The translations under genes were made by a program, and so were the position numbers. The notes beneath the pieces are model-generated. The model did no database searches, was not told the DNA's origin, and saw only the letters and a list, made by a program, of their open reading frames with translations. Source: Macrophomina tecta (taxonomy: Eukaryota > Ascomycota > Dothideomycetes > Botryosphaeriales > Botryosphaeriaceae). Taken from it: a stretch of DNA of 64,000 bases. Every line of letters starts with the position of its first letter. Position 1 is the stretch's first letter. This document shows positions 54,808 through 64,000 of this stretch, piece after piece. The DNA lies in NCBI GenBank assembly GCA_024180945.1, contig JAKSGN010000002.1, forward strand, positions 2,852,001 through 2,916,000. The letters are read 5' to 3'.

Positions 54808-55339
54808 AACGTCCGGTTTGTATTTTTTTTTTTATTTTTTATTTATGTATTTCTCTTTAGGAAATGGAACAAAACAGTGATATTTTGAAGCATTTTTGCG
54901 TACTAAGTGACGTGAGTGTCCCAAAGAGTAGATGCAGAATGCTCGTATTGTCATATTGTGCGGGAGAGCTTCTCTGCTGAAAGTCACCTAAGCAGACGAG
55001 TCGGTAGCGCGACGCTAGAGGAGCTAGCGTAACGGATGTAAAAGTGAGAGGTGTTTGCTGAAAGGTTAGGAGCGTACAAATACGTGGTGCGGCTATATCT
55101 CAGCTTCAACCGCTAGCACGTGCATTATTGTATCTCTCTCTTTAACGCCCGTCCTCCCGAGTGGCTGGGTCGGCTACTAGCTCATGTGGCTTAGCAGAGC
55201 ATAAGAGCTGGGCAAAACCCAAGCATTGAGGTTCAGAATTGCACTCGGAGCACGTCACATTTTCGCCGATTCCGAGCCACGAGGATCCTCCAGGGCGAAC
55301 AAGAAGAGCTCCGTGCGTACTCGGCGTGCAGGGTCGCAG
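54808..55339. other. Intergenic, low-complexity T/A sequence
   Basis: A T-rich block lies at 54822-54846. No gene recognised. Confidence 0.4.
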
Positions 55340-55962
55340 ATGCAGCCCTCGGAAGAGCTTGTAGGCTCTTCGAAACTGGCACAGGTGGCAGTGCTCGGCT
55401 TGTCGTGGAACAAGAGCAACGTTTTGATGGAAGAACAGCCAAAGAAGTGTGCAAACCGTTGCATTGAGACGGGTTGTGCCCCGATGACTTTTGTCTTATT
55501 CGATGCCGACATGGAACGGGATGATGTGGTCACTTTTGTAGGTGAATGGAGCAAACTTGATAATGGACTTGAAGTTTTAGGAGGGCAAAACGACGCTGAG
55601 CCTCTGAAGCTGAGGATTTTACCCTTGTGTTGGGTGAGTCTTACGTATCCATGATAATCAAAGTGAAACTAACCCACCCATAGGCCAACTACTGTCCTGG
55701 CAATTCATCTCTCGAGGAGGATTCTTCGTTTGTATTCTCCGGTATTGCGTATGATCCGCAGGCCGAACAGGGCCTTTTCGACATGGAAGAGGATGGGATC
55801 TTCCATGGCGATGCATCCGTTTACGTCCTTGCGGAGCCTGAAGAATATGAGGAACGCCCGGGAAATCTGGTTGAGGTTGACCCATCGCAGGAACGTGTAT
55901 ACCGTCTCAAAAGCCATGTAGCACAGGCGCACGGCCTCGCCCATCCGTGGGTTGCGTGGTGA
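55340..55962 (+). CDS. Hypothetical two-exon protein, 190 residues
   Basis: Exons 55340-55633 and 55684-55962 are joined by a clean GTGAGT-to-CCATAG intron in phase. The protein begins MQPSEELVGSSKLAQVAVLG and contains CANRCIETGCAPMTFVLFDAD, FVGEWSKLDNGLEVLGGQND and an acidic second exon (CWANYCPGNSSLEEDSSFVF, YVLAEPEEYEERPGN). Four cysteines cluster in the first exon. The frame is open upstream of the chosen ATG, so the start is uncertain and an earlier exon is possible. No signal peptide at this start and no family recognised. Confidence 0.4.
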
Positions 55963-56804
55963 GGGCCTCCTCCGGAAGAAGGGGTTCCGGACGGTTCCAT
56001 GTACTTCGCCCAATAGCGGCTCCCTCGGCAATCAGAATAGTCACGACAACCGCAAGAGTGAAGGCTCAGGGTGGTGCTCAGGGTGGTCTGGGGCTCCGTT
56101 CGTTCTCATATCTCGACTGGCACATTTGGGCACAGACTGATGTGTATATGTGCTCGGGGAAAGTGGTAGCCTCGAAAAAAAAAAAGCTTAAGAATCGAGA
56201 TACTTGCGTTAGGGCATACTTTGTAGAGAATAATCAATCACTATTGATCGTTGTCACGTTGATTTTTGCCAGGGGCTTGGCAATGCGGAGGAATCGCCTT
56301 CTTGCGTGTGCCAGTAAGTATATTCCGAGACGTGCAGGCTTCGGGCTCTTTCCTTGCAATGTGTTAGTTGTAATTGGCCAAGCCCCGTCGTTTTCGGCTA
56401 TTGTTATAATTTGAACTTGACTGCTGCAAGGTTTTCCTCTTCCTACTAATAAAAGTGAGCTTGTGGAGGTATCCCTCCGCCTGTTACTTTCCAATGTCTC
56501 CGTGTCAATTTCTCAGGATTAGCAGCACAAGAGCCACACTGGGCTTCATGTCACCGAAAAGTCGGTCGGATCGGCCTGTCCACATGCCTTAGACCTCGGA
56601 CTTGGCGTTTCTTACTACCCGAGCCTTGCTCACTGTGCTCTAATACATAATGTTCGCGAAAGTATAATATAAGGAAGGAAGGTCAATGGATTGGACGAGC
56701 GGGCATGCAACCTCGCCCAAGCTTGTCAAATGAGACGGCCGGAGAAGCGAAAGCGAAAGCTTAAGCTAGTAGGAGGGCAACCCGAGATCCACCTTAGTCA
56801 GTGC
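55963..56804. other. Region upstream of the P450 remnant
   Basis: No recognisable P450 N-terminus could be found here. An A tract is at 56176-56186. Confidence 0.4.
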
Positions 56805-57950
56805 CACCGAGCCTGCGAGAACAGCGAAACCGGTACCGCCACAGTCGTCATTTCAGACATCTTCAACTTCCTAACCTTTGACGTCATGGCGGATCTGGCG
56901 TTCGGAGCTCCGTTGGGTCTCTTGGATGCCGGGGGTCTATTCGCCATGGGTGGCGAATGTCTTCACAATCTTCAGGCTCCTGTCGCTGAGAGTGGTACTG
57001 CTTCAGTACCTACCGTTGTTGAACGGAATGCTCTTGCCACTTTTGGCCTCAAACTCGGTGCGAGAGAAGCGGAATGCCCATCTCGGCTATATATCGAATC
57101 TGGTGGATAAGCGGCTTGACCGTTCCGAGGATGTTGATAGACCGGACATATGGTCCCTTGTCGAGAAGAATCAGGACGGCCTCAGCCGCCCAGGGATGCA
57201 CTCGAATGCTGTTATCTCCATGTCAGCCGGGGCGGAGACAACTGCCACCTCCCTTTCCGGCATGATGTGGCACTTAACCACTCATCCGGAATGCATGGCG
57301 AATTTAGTGTGTGAGATCAGGGAGGTTGAGGGAGGTGAAGAGGCATTCACCATGGAGACGTTAGCGAAATTGCCCTACCTCAATGCTGTGATCAACGGGG
57401 GTCTGAGATGCTACGTTCCGACGCCGGACATGCCATACCGACTGGTGCCAGCAGGTGGTGCTGTCATCAGTGGCCACGATGTTCCCGCTGGAGTAAGCTT
57501 GGTTTTCGGTCGTCGAACCGTGCGCAGCGTTTGCTGATGAGGTAGTGCACTCCAGACGATAGTGGGCATCCAACAATGGCCAGCCTACCATTCCCATCAC
57601 AATTTTCACAGTCCAGATGAGTTTCTACCTGAAAGTTGGCTCCCGGGGGCTACGGAGAGCGGAGGCTTTGTCAACGATGTCAGGAGGGTCTTCCGGCCCT
57701 TTGGTATAGTGCCCCGTAGCTGTATTGGCAAGAAGTAAGTCGCTGCAGTCATTCAAATACGGCTTTACTGACTCTATAAAGTTTAGCAATGTACAACCTC
57801 CGGCTGACTTTTGCTTATGTCTTGTGGCACTTCAATATTCGTCGATCAGAGGAAAGTGGGAATTGGATCGAGCAGTGGAGCTTTCTTGCGTGGGAGAAGC
57901 GCCCCCTCCCTGTTATAGTGGAGAAGGCAGCCGAGGCCCCCGTGTCCTGA
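56805..57950 (+). pseudogene. Cytochrome P450, N-terminally truncated and frameshifted
   Basis: Recognisable from SDIFNFLTFDVMADLAFG to the C-terminus. A five-G run at 56931-56935 shifts the frame between LLDAG and VYSPWVANVF. After that the I-helix motif AGAETTATS, the segment PYRLVPAGG, PDEFLPESW and the heme loop FGIVPRSCIGK are intact, with two phased introns (57493-57555 and 57735-57781). The K-helix ExxR reads GGLR instead of EGLR, removing an invariant Glu. The end is WIEQWSFLAWEKRPLP, typical of fungal CYP families with a WEKPPL-like tail. About 180 N-terminal residues, including the membrane anchor, are missing. Confidence 0.7.
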
Positions 57951-58725
57951 TCACTTTTCACATGTCGCTTAACATGTTCTTCCGCAAGCACAAGGTTGCA
58001 CGAAAGCTTCAGTATCCCTGTCAGATTTCTGTTCGGGAATCGGGGCCAAGCCAATTTGTTCACATAGGCCAAGCTCCAGAAGATGTTCCCTCGTTTATCT
58101 CTCTACTTCAGCTGTTAGTTTTCAATGGGACAACAGTACGCCAGCAATGCGGAATGGCTCTCATTCCTGTCCCACTACCGGGAACCGGATAGATGTAGGT
58201 CCGGCTAATATTCGAAGTACGTACAAAGTGTACGAGAAGGACATCTAATAGCAAGCGTGAAAGTCTACTTACGTATTGGTAATCTGCTCAATAACCAGCT
58301 AAATTTTTATATCCGCCTGCTGCGATCCACCACTGAATAGCAACTAATGGTAATTGTACCAGTGGCCTATGTGTGCTAAGCGGCTACCGGCTATCGGCAT
58401 TTGGCTATTGACCACGGATCGCAACGGACCGACAACGTAAATACAGAGGGCACCAACACCGGCTCATCCGTATCCCGTTATCCCGAGCAGTTGCTTTTTT
58501 TAACATGTGTGCGATGCTGGGTACAAGGCCGTGGGCGGGCCGACCTGACTGCTCTATACTGCGGAAATAACCAACACTTTCTGTCCCGCGGAAGCCACCG
58601 GACTAATTGAGTTCAAATGTGCTCCTGAATAAATAGCTCCAGAGTCGCACGTTTATATGCCACCTCTGAGTTACTGAAAAATCACCCACATTTCCTAGTA
58701 GGAGTCCTTCCTGTAAAACGCCAAC
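57951..58725. other. Intergenic, no gene recognised
   Basis: 3' flank of the P450 remnant and promoter of the decarboxylase-like gene. Confidence 0.4.
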
Positions 58726-59472
58726 ATGCCTTTCGGAAAACTGTCAGTCGAGGCGAATGCCGTCCCTGCCTTCGCTCCGCCCTACCTGAACAAGACGCAC
58801 CAATTCTCCGACATCACCGTCGTCTCCATCTCCTACCGCGTCACACGCGCCAGTGTGGAGAAGCTCGTCCCAGACGTGCTCGAGCTCGAGGAAGAGCCCC
58901 TCGTGTCGTGCGTCTTCCTCGACTACGGCATGAGCACCGTCGGCAGCTACAAAGAGTTTGTGCAGCAAGTCGAAGTCACCTATCAGGGCACGACATACAA
59001 CCACCCGCTCGTCTTGATCCTCGACAACGAAGCCGCCATCTTCGCCGGCCGCGAGGTGTTCGGCTACCCCAAGGTCTTCGGCAAGACGGTGATCGAGGCC
59101 TCGACGGGCAGCCGCCCCATCCTCGGCCGCGCCGAACGCCCCCTCGGCAGGGAGATGGTCGCCTTCGAGTTCCTGCCAGAGCAGCGGATTGCCGCGGGGA
59201 CGCTGCCGCCGCCGCCCGTGCAGGAGAGCCTCAACCTCCGCGTCATACCGGCGTCGGTGCCGGGCGGCCCGCCGGCTGTGAGGGAGTTCGTGCCCGTGAG
59301 CATGGAGTTTGAGATGAAGGACGTTTGGCTGGGCAAGGGCCACATCAGCTTCCCGAGGACGTCGGCGCTGGATCCGTGGGCTAATGTCGAGATTCTGCGT
59401 TACGAGAGCGCGTTCTACACGACTGGGGCGTCCGCGGTGCTCAGGGATCCCACGAAGACATATCCTTTCTGA
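58726..59472 (+). CDS. Acetoacetate decarboxylase-like protein
   Basis: A single exon of 248 residues, start MPFGKLSVEANAVPAFAPPY. The acetoacetate decarboxylase fold is recognised from ITVVSISYRVTRASVEKLVP, LVSCVFLDYGMSTVGSYKEF, the central GREVFGYPKVFGK and MVAFEFLP. The Lys in GYPK corresponds to the Schiff-base lysine of the bacterial enzyme. Members decarboxylate or cyclise beta-keto acids; some act in polyketide tailoring. It is intact although both neighbours are broken. GC-rich codon use matches other intact genes here. Confidence 0.88.
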   Translation: MPFGKLSVEANAVPAFAPPYLNKTHQFSDITVVSISYRVTRASVEKLVPDVLELEEEPLVSCVFLDYGMSTVGSYKEFVQQVEVTYQGTTYNHPLVLILDNEAAIFAGREVFGYPKVFGKTVIEASTGSRPILGRAERPLGREMVAFEFLPEQRIAAGTLPPPPVQESLNLRVIPASVPGGPPAVREFVPVSMEFEMKDVWLGKGHISFPRTSALDPWANVEILRYESAFYTTGASAVLRDPTKTYPF

Positions 59473-60533
59473 TGAAAAGGGGGCGCGATCTGGGAAAGGG
59501 GGGGGGGGAGGGGTCATGATAAGTAGGAGAAACAAAAATTGACGCTGTTACTTCTTTTTCTTTAAACCGCAAAACTCATCTGAGCTCCGTCTTCCATATA
59601 AGCATTACACCAGTCACGCGCGCGCCGATATTCACGAAAACGCCTCCACATTGCGCCTCAGCGCCTTCCTCAACCTCGTCCATCCGGGTAAGCCCGGCCT
59701 CTTCAACACATCTTCCCGCCCTATCAATGGGCAGAATGACGCTGGATCGCGTTCAACGTCCGGCGCGTCGGGGAACGCATGGGCCGGGAACAAAGAGCGC
59801 AGTTTCCCAACCAACTCTGTCCCGTTAAGGGGAGCGGACTGTGCCTCGGGCCGTGTAGCCTGCACCGAGCAATTTGTCGACGACATGGCTCGCAATGTAG
59901 CCCATTTGCTCCGATAGCCATGACCGCGGCATGCGACGGCAACACGGAGTCCCGGGCCTGGACCATGCTTGAAAAAAAAAAAAAAGGGCAGGACACCTCC
60001 TGGCCGGTGCAGGGGTTCCTTCGGTGCAGTTTGATGGTTTTCAAGTATTATCTATGTATAATTTAACCCGGGGATACTCTGAGATAGCGCAGCCGCTCGG
60101 CCGTGGAACGGGGCATTTCGGACATGACACAGCTGGGACTTTTGCGCGCACCACTACAAGAGGCGCTAAATAACTACATTGCCCGCGCAAATCACGAAGT
60201 GAATGTTAGAGCTAGCTTCACAATAGAGTGGCTTACGCAAATCATCGGTATTTCCGGCTTCTCGGTCACGTACCCCGAGCCACACCCGCCGGAGTAGGCA
60301 AGACGATGGACGATACAAACGTGATCCGCACCACCAACGGGCCGTCCCGAGAGGGCGTCCCGGCCGAGAAATGATCCAAGACGCCGCGGATCGCTCCTTC
60401 TCGAAGTCTTATCAAGCGCAGTCTCTGGCATGTCAAGAGTAAAAATCTGTATTTCTTTGGTCTTTTTTTTTTTTCTCTCTCTAACGTTTACGCACTCTTT
60501 TCTATACTCTCTCCCACGCGCCATCCCCTATAA
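59473..60533. other. Intergenic with an SDR relic and an A tract
   Basis: An A tract is near 59970-59982 and a T tract near 60464-60474. Apart from the relic at 59786-59925 no gene was found. Confidence 0.45.
59786..59925 (-). pseudogene. Relic of an extended SDR / aldehyde reductase N-terminus
   Basis: On the minus strand three frames in turn read MAIGANG, then GYIASHVVDKLLGAGYTARG with TVRS, then LNGTELVGKLRSLFP. This is the Rossmann dinucleotide-binding start (GANGYIASH) of NmrA/dihydroflavonol-reductase-like SDRs, broken by an extra G and a second frameshift. No downstream catalytic part was recognised. Confidence 0.45.
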
Positions 60534-63500
60534 TCACGACGCCGGCCCCTGCAAAGTCTCCACAGCAGCCTGCGTCCTAATATTCGTCACCTGCTCGACC
60601 ATACTCGACAAGACCTTCAGATGCTCATTCGCGACGCCCCACGTCAGCGTCATGCGCGACAAGATCTTACACCCCTCGCGCAATACCCTCTCCGGGCCTA
60701 GGGGCGCCAGCAGATTTCCCACACCCGAGACATGCGCCTTCATCTTGCCGGGCTCGCCATTGCGGACGAACAGCTGGACCATCTCGTCGTCGTTGGGACG
60801 GTCCAAGCGTATGAACGTGGGGTGGTCGAAATCGTCACTGAGCGCAGTGATATCCGAAGCGGTGAAGTTCGAGGAGCTGATGGTGGCGGGTGAGGGGGAG
60901 TCGCTGCCGCTGCGGCTGTCGGTGCGGGCGAGCGAGGTTGTCGTGAGCGACGTGTAGGACGCGTAGGCCCACAGGGCGAGCGTGGCGAGGAAAACGGCGC
61001 TGGGCTCGTAGTAGGCCGCCTTCGAGAAGCGCCGCACGTGCCAGTACACGGCGCCCGCGTGGATCATGGCGAGACGCGCTTTGTGCTGGTCCTTTTGCAC
61101 CCAGAGCGAGACCTTGCTCTCGAGCTTCGTGAGCTGCGGCAGGCTCTGGCGGTCGCTGGTCGCCATCGATTTGGCGAGGCTGACGATCTCCGAGATGGGG
61201 CTCAGGAGCACGACGCGCGAGAGGTGCAGGTGGCAGACCGTCATGTGCTCCGAGCCCGAGTGTTGCGCGATTGTTGCGTTTGCTGCCCAGTGGAGGATGT
61301 CTAAGCAATCGCAGGCGGCGTTTCTCCATTTCGAGTAGAGCGGGTTTTCTGGGATGTAGATGCTCTTGTCTGCCACCTTCTGTGGCCTTTCTTGGTATTC
61401 GGGAGCGCTCCTGTCTATCGCGTCGTCGGCAGACGGTATCCAAGAAGCGAGCGAACGTCGGTGATAGCGTGCGATAGTCCACATCTCGTGGTATATTCCA
61501 TGGAGGAGGAGAACTCTGCTGAATTCTCCAATGTCCGGTTTGACTTCCTTGCGGACGAACAGAGTGTGCACTGCTTCTGATACGGGCAGGTTCCCTGGGA
61601 TTTGTCAGAAACCGAGCCGCATTTAGTACATACATTCGAGTCGTCTTACGCTCCGTACTGCGGCGAAGGCTCGCCCACTCCTCTTCATTCTTCGCCGCCC
61701 AAAGCTGTTCGTGGCAAGGGAGCGCCGAGTGTAAATCGTCCATGGCCAGGAAAGGCTTTTGATCCATTTGGTATGCCATCGTACAATCAAGGAACTAGAA
61801 CAGATTAGCAAATATCCGTAGCCCCACTGAAGCCCACGTACCCAGATGGAATACCCAAGGCGTATTCGGGCTTCGGCTTTGACCCATTCTGACCACGACT
61901 GTGGGGGCGTTTCGGAGGGAGGAAGAAGCTTCCATGTGCGTACTGCTTCGACAAGTCTGCTAAAGTCGTTTTGAGCGCTGTCTGCATTGCGGCTTGATCC
62001 GCTATACAGCATGTTTATGGAGTTGAGCAGAAGTGCTTGAAGCACGCCGAGCGGCATTTGCCGCGGAGGATGGTGCTCGACCTGGCAACCATCAGTTGAG
62101 TTCTGGCACACGGCCTGACTATGCACCTACCGACATGACAACGACGCGGCGCAGAAACTCGGTCATTGGCCGGATGAAGCCTAGGAGCTCTTCAGAATCC
62201 GAGTACCTGCAGCCGATGGCAGCCGCAGCCAGGCCAAGGACCCACTCGTCCTCGTTGACTTTCAAGGTGGGCAGATGCAGAATGGGAAGAATCGGATGGA
62301 AGTGCTCGTAATAGAGCTGCAAGAAGTAGTTGAGATGCGCGGGCCCGGGGACGGCCAGGGTCTTGAACGGAACAAAAGTCGTCCCCAGGCCATGGCAGAC
62401 CTGCCTGAACGCGTCCGCTATTCGATCGTACGCTTTGAGGTCCATTGCCGGCCCAGTGACCGGCACAGGAGGCAGGCTGTCAATCGGTACGGAGATTTCG
62501 GGGAAGGAGTAAACGCCGGACTGGTCTCGGAACAGGGATGATCGGATGGGTTCCGAGCTCGAGACGTTGAATGATCTCCGCCTCTTGGTCCCGCGGACGA
62601 AGGGTATCCTCGCCCCGTCAAAGCTCGTCGCGTAATATCTGCCGTTGCTTTCCGTGCTCGAATTGCTGGACCCTGTGGACCGAGCAGGAGAATGAGAGCC
62701 GCGCCGGCCGTTGGGAGTGTTGGCGGGCAGAAAGTCCATGCCGGGCGGGGGGTTCAGTTGCCCCGTCCGATCCTCCATCCCCGGGCTGACCAACCTGCTC
62801 CCCGGGCTCTTGAGTGGCACGCCGATTCCTGAAAGAGCTGCGTAGTCGATTTCTTCGTTGAATGCTGTGGGAAGCCAGTTTATCGAGGAGGGATTCGGAT
62901 CTCCCATGTGGCCCATGGTCACCCCCGCGTCGTGCTGTGGCGGGGGCTGCGGCGGAAATGGTTGGCTCATGTCGAAGGCGTCAATGTCGGGCGATAGGAG
63001 GGCTCCACTATTGGGAACTGCCAGCGGAGACATCTGTTCGTAGTTAATGTCAAGCGCCGACAGGTTCGTCAGATCCGCGTCGTGCCCCAGGCCGTAGCCG
63101 GAAATATGCTGCGGAAAGGTCTCGCTGCTGGACGAGTAGCACGAGAGATTGTCATTGTCAAGCAGCCCGTACTGGGGCGAGTTTGTGGCGGTGTTCAGCG
63201 TGAGCTCGCCAATGCTCCAGGCCGGGTCCTGCGAGGCGAAAGCGTTGCGCGTGGGCGAGGGCTGGCCGCTGCGGCGCCGCTTCTTGGGGTACTCGCACAC
63301 CATGGCCTTGGACAAGCAGCGGGCGCACACATCCTCGCCCGAGCAGCGGGCCCGCGCCTGAGCGCAGTTGTGGCATGCGCGGAAGTGGCGGCCGCGGTGC
63401 GACCTGGTGGACACCGACGAGCCGTTTTCGCCGTCCGACGACACTGCGGCATGGACGTGCTCGTGGCGCTTCAAGGTGTCGCTTCAGGCACGAGTGAGCA

Positions 63501-63773
63501 GCTGCAGGCAGAGGAGAGCCTGGCCAGAGTGGGTTACCTTCGAGTGAAGCCCTTGCCGCAGAGGCCGCACGCGTAGGGCTTGCTGTCCCAATGGTCGCGC
63601 TCGTGGCGCTTCAGGTGCTCGAGGCGCAGGAAGCTGCTGGCGCACTGGCTACACTGGTGCCGGTCCGCGGCGGGCGGCGAAGGGATGCTTATGGGCTGTA
63701 TGGGCTGGCGCTCCCCGGCCGACTGCTGGCTCTCGGACGAGTAGCGGCGCACGGAGAGGGGTGAGGTTGCCAT
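60534..63773 (-). CDS. Transcription factor with two C2H2 fingers and a Zn2Cys6 cluster
   Basis: Exons 63773-63538, 63481-62131, 62081-61842, 61794-61650 and 61594-60534 give 1010 residues in phase. Two C2H2 fingers lie at about residues 40-90 (CSQCASSFLRLEHLKRHERDH-type and CGLCGKGFTRSDTLKRH-type). A Zn2Cys6 cluster follows at about 105-140 (ACHNCAQARARCSGEDVCAR, then CEYPKKRRR). The fungal_trans domain (PF04082 type) starts near 440 (LYYEHFHPILPILHLPTL) and extends through WIPSADDA- and WRNAACDCLDIL-like helices to about 850. This dual-finger class is common in Pezizomycotina; targets are unknown. It may regulate the adjacent cluster, but nothing here shows that. Upstream 63774-64000 appears to be its promoter. 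Confidence 0.92.
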
Positions 63774-64000
63774 GGCGGAGGCGTGGGCAGCGCAGGGCGG
63801 CGGCGCTCATGGCTATAAAAGAGGGGCGGCGATGATGACTCGGGGGCGACAGGCTAGAAGATGGTAGCTGTAAAGAGGAGCAACGCCCGACCGGGGCGCA
63901 ACCACGCGAGCCAGCTTCCCCGCAGGGCCAAGGCCCGCTGCTTGCTGCTTGCTGCCGGTGCCCTCGTCTCAAACGCACAGTCGCTCGCTGCACCGCTGAT

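Noticed and set aside
1..64000. tRNA genes and CRISPR-like arrays.
   Set aside because: No cloverleaf with A and B boxes and no regularly spaced identical repeats were seen beyond the two TCGCCGA arrays.

Overview
The window is nuclear DNA of a filamentous ascomycete (Pezizomycotina). Evidence: short GT-AG introns of about 50-75 bases in most genes, a combined C2H2/Zn2Cys6 transcription factor, two fungal rhodopsin-domain membrane proteins, a DUF1996-WSC protein, a proteinase-K-type subtilisin, a NucA/NucB secreted nuclease, and housekeeping genes (pescadillo, PIG-U, mitochondrial tyrosyl-tRNA synthetase) with fungal gene structures. I could not assign a genus. All gene models were spliced by eye; phase was checked by adding exon lengths.

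Layout. 0-7.6 kb: a sulfur-handling and transport block in partial decay. It holds a broken DUF1275 membrane protein at the edge, an intact YeeE/YedE sulfur transporter, an MFS sugar/quinate-type porter cut by one in-frame TAG, and an ETHE1-like persulfide dioxygenase with one TAG and one frameshift. The YeeE gene and the dioxygenase share a triple TCGCCGA array with identical 14- and 21-base spacing in their upstream regions. 8.5-13.1 kb: two fungal rhodopsin-domain genes. 14-22.4 kb: a small membrane protein, an amidohydrolase, a GMC oxidoreductase remnant, a cyclase-family protein diverging from a 2-oxoglutarate/Fe(II) oxygenase, and a DUF427 protein. 23-32.2 kb: a D-serine dehydratase-like enzyme, a subtilisin, a membrane-anchored cupredoxin and a DUF1996-WSC protein.

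34.4-50.6 kb is the conserved core: mitochondrial TyrRS diverging from a raffinose-synthase-family GH36 protein, an uncharacterised protein with three internal repeats, a NucA/NucB nuclease, a tautomerase, pescadillo (with a 75-codon ORF just upstream) diverging from PIG-U, and a small Myb-like protein. 51-60 kb is accessory and decaying: candidate small secreted proteins, a broken second NucA/NucB gene, unrecognised ORFs, a broken cytochrome P450, an intact acetoacetate decarboxylase-like gene and an SDR remnant. The right end is a 1010-residue C2H2 + Zn2Cys6 regulator.

The strongest unexplained signal is the shared three-site array linking the sulfur transporter and the persulfide dioxygenase. 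It suggests a fungal counterpart of the bacterial bigR-type (pmpAB-blh) sulfide module under one regulator. No tRNA, rRNA or CRISPR array was recognised.
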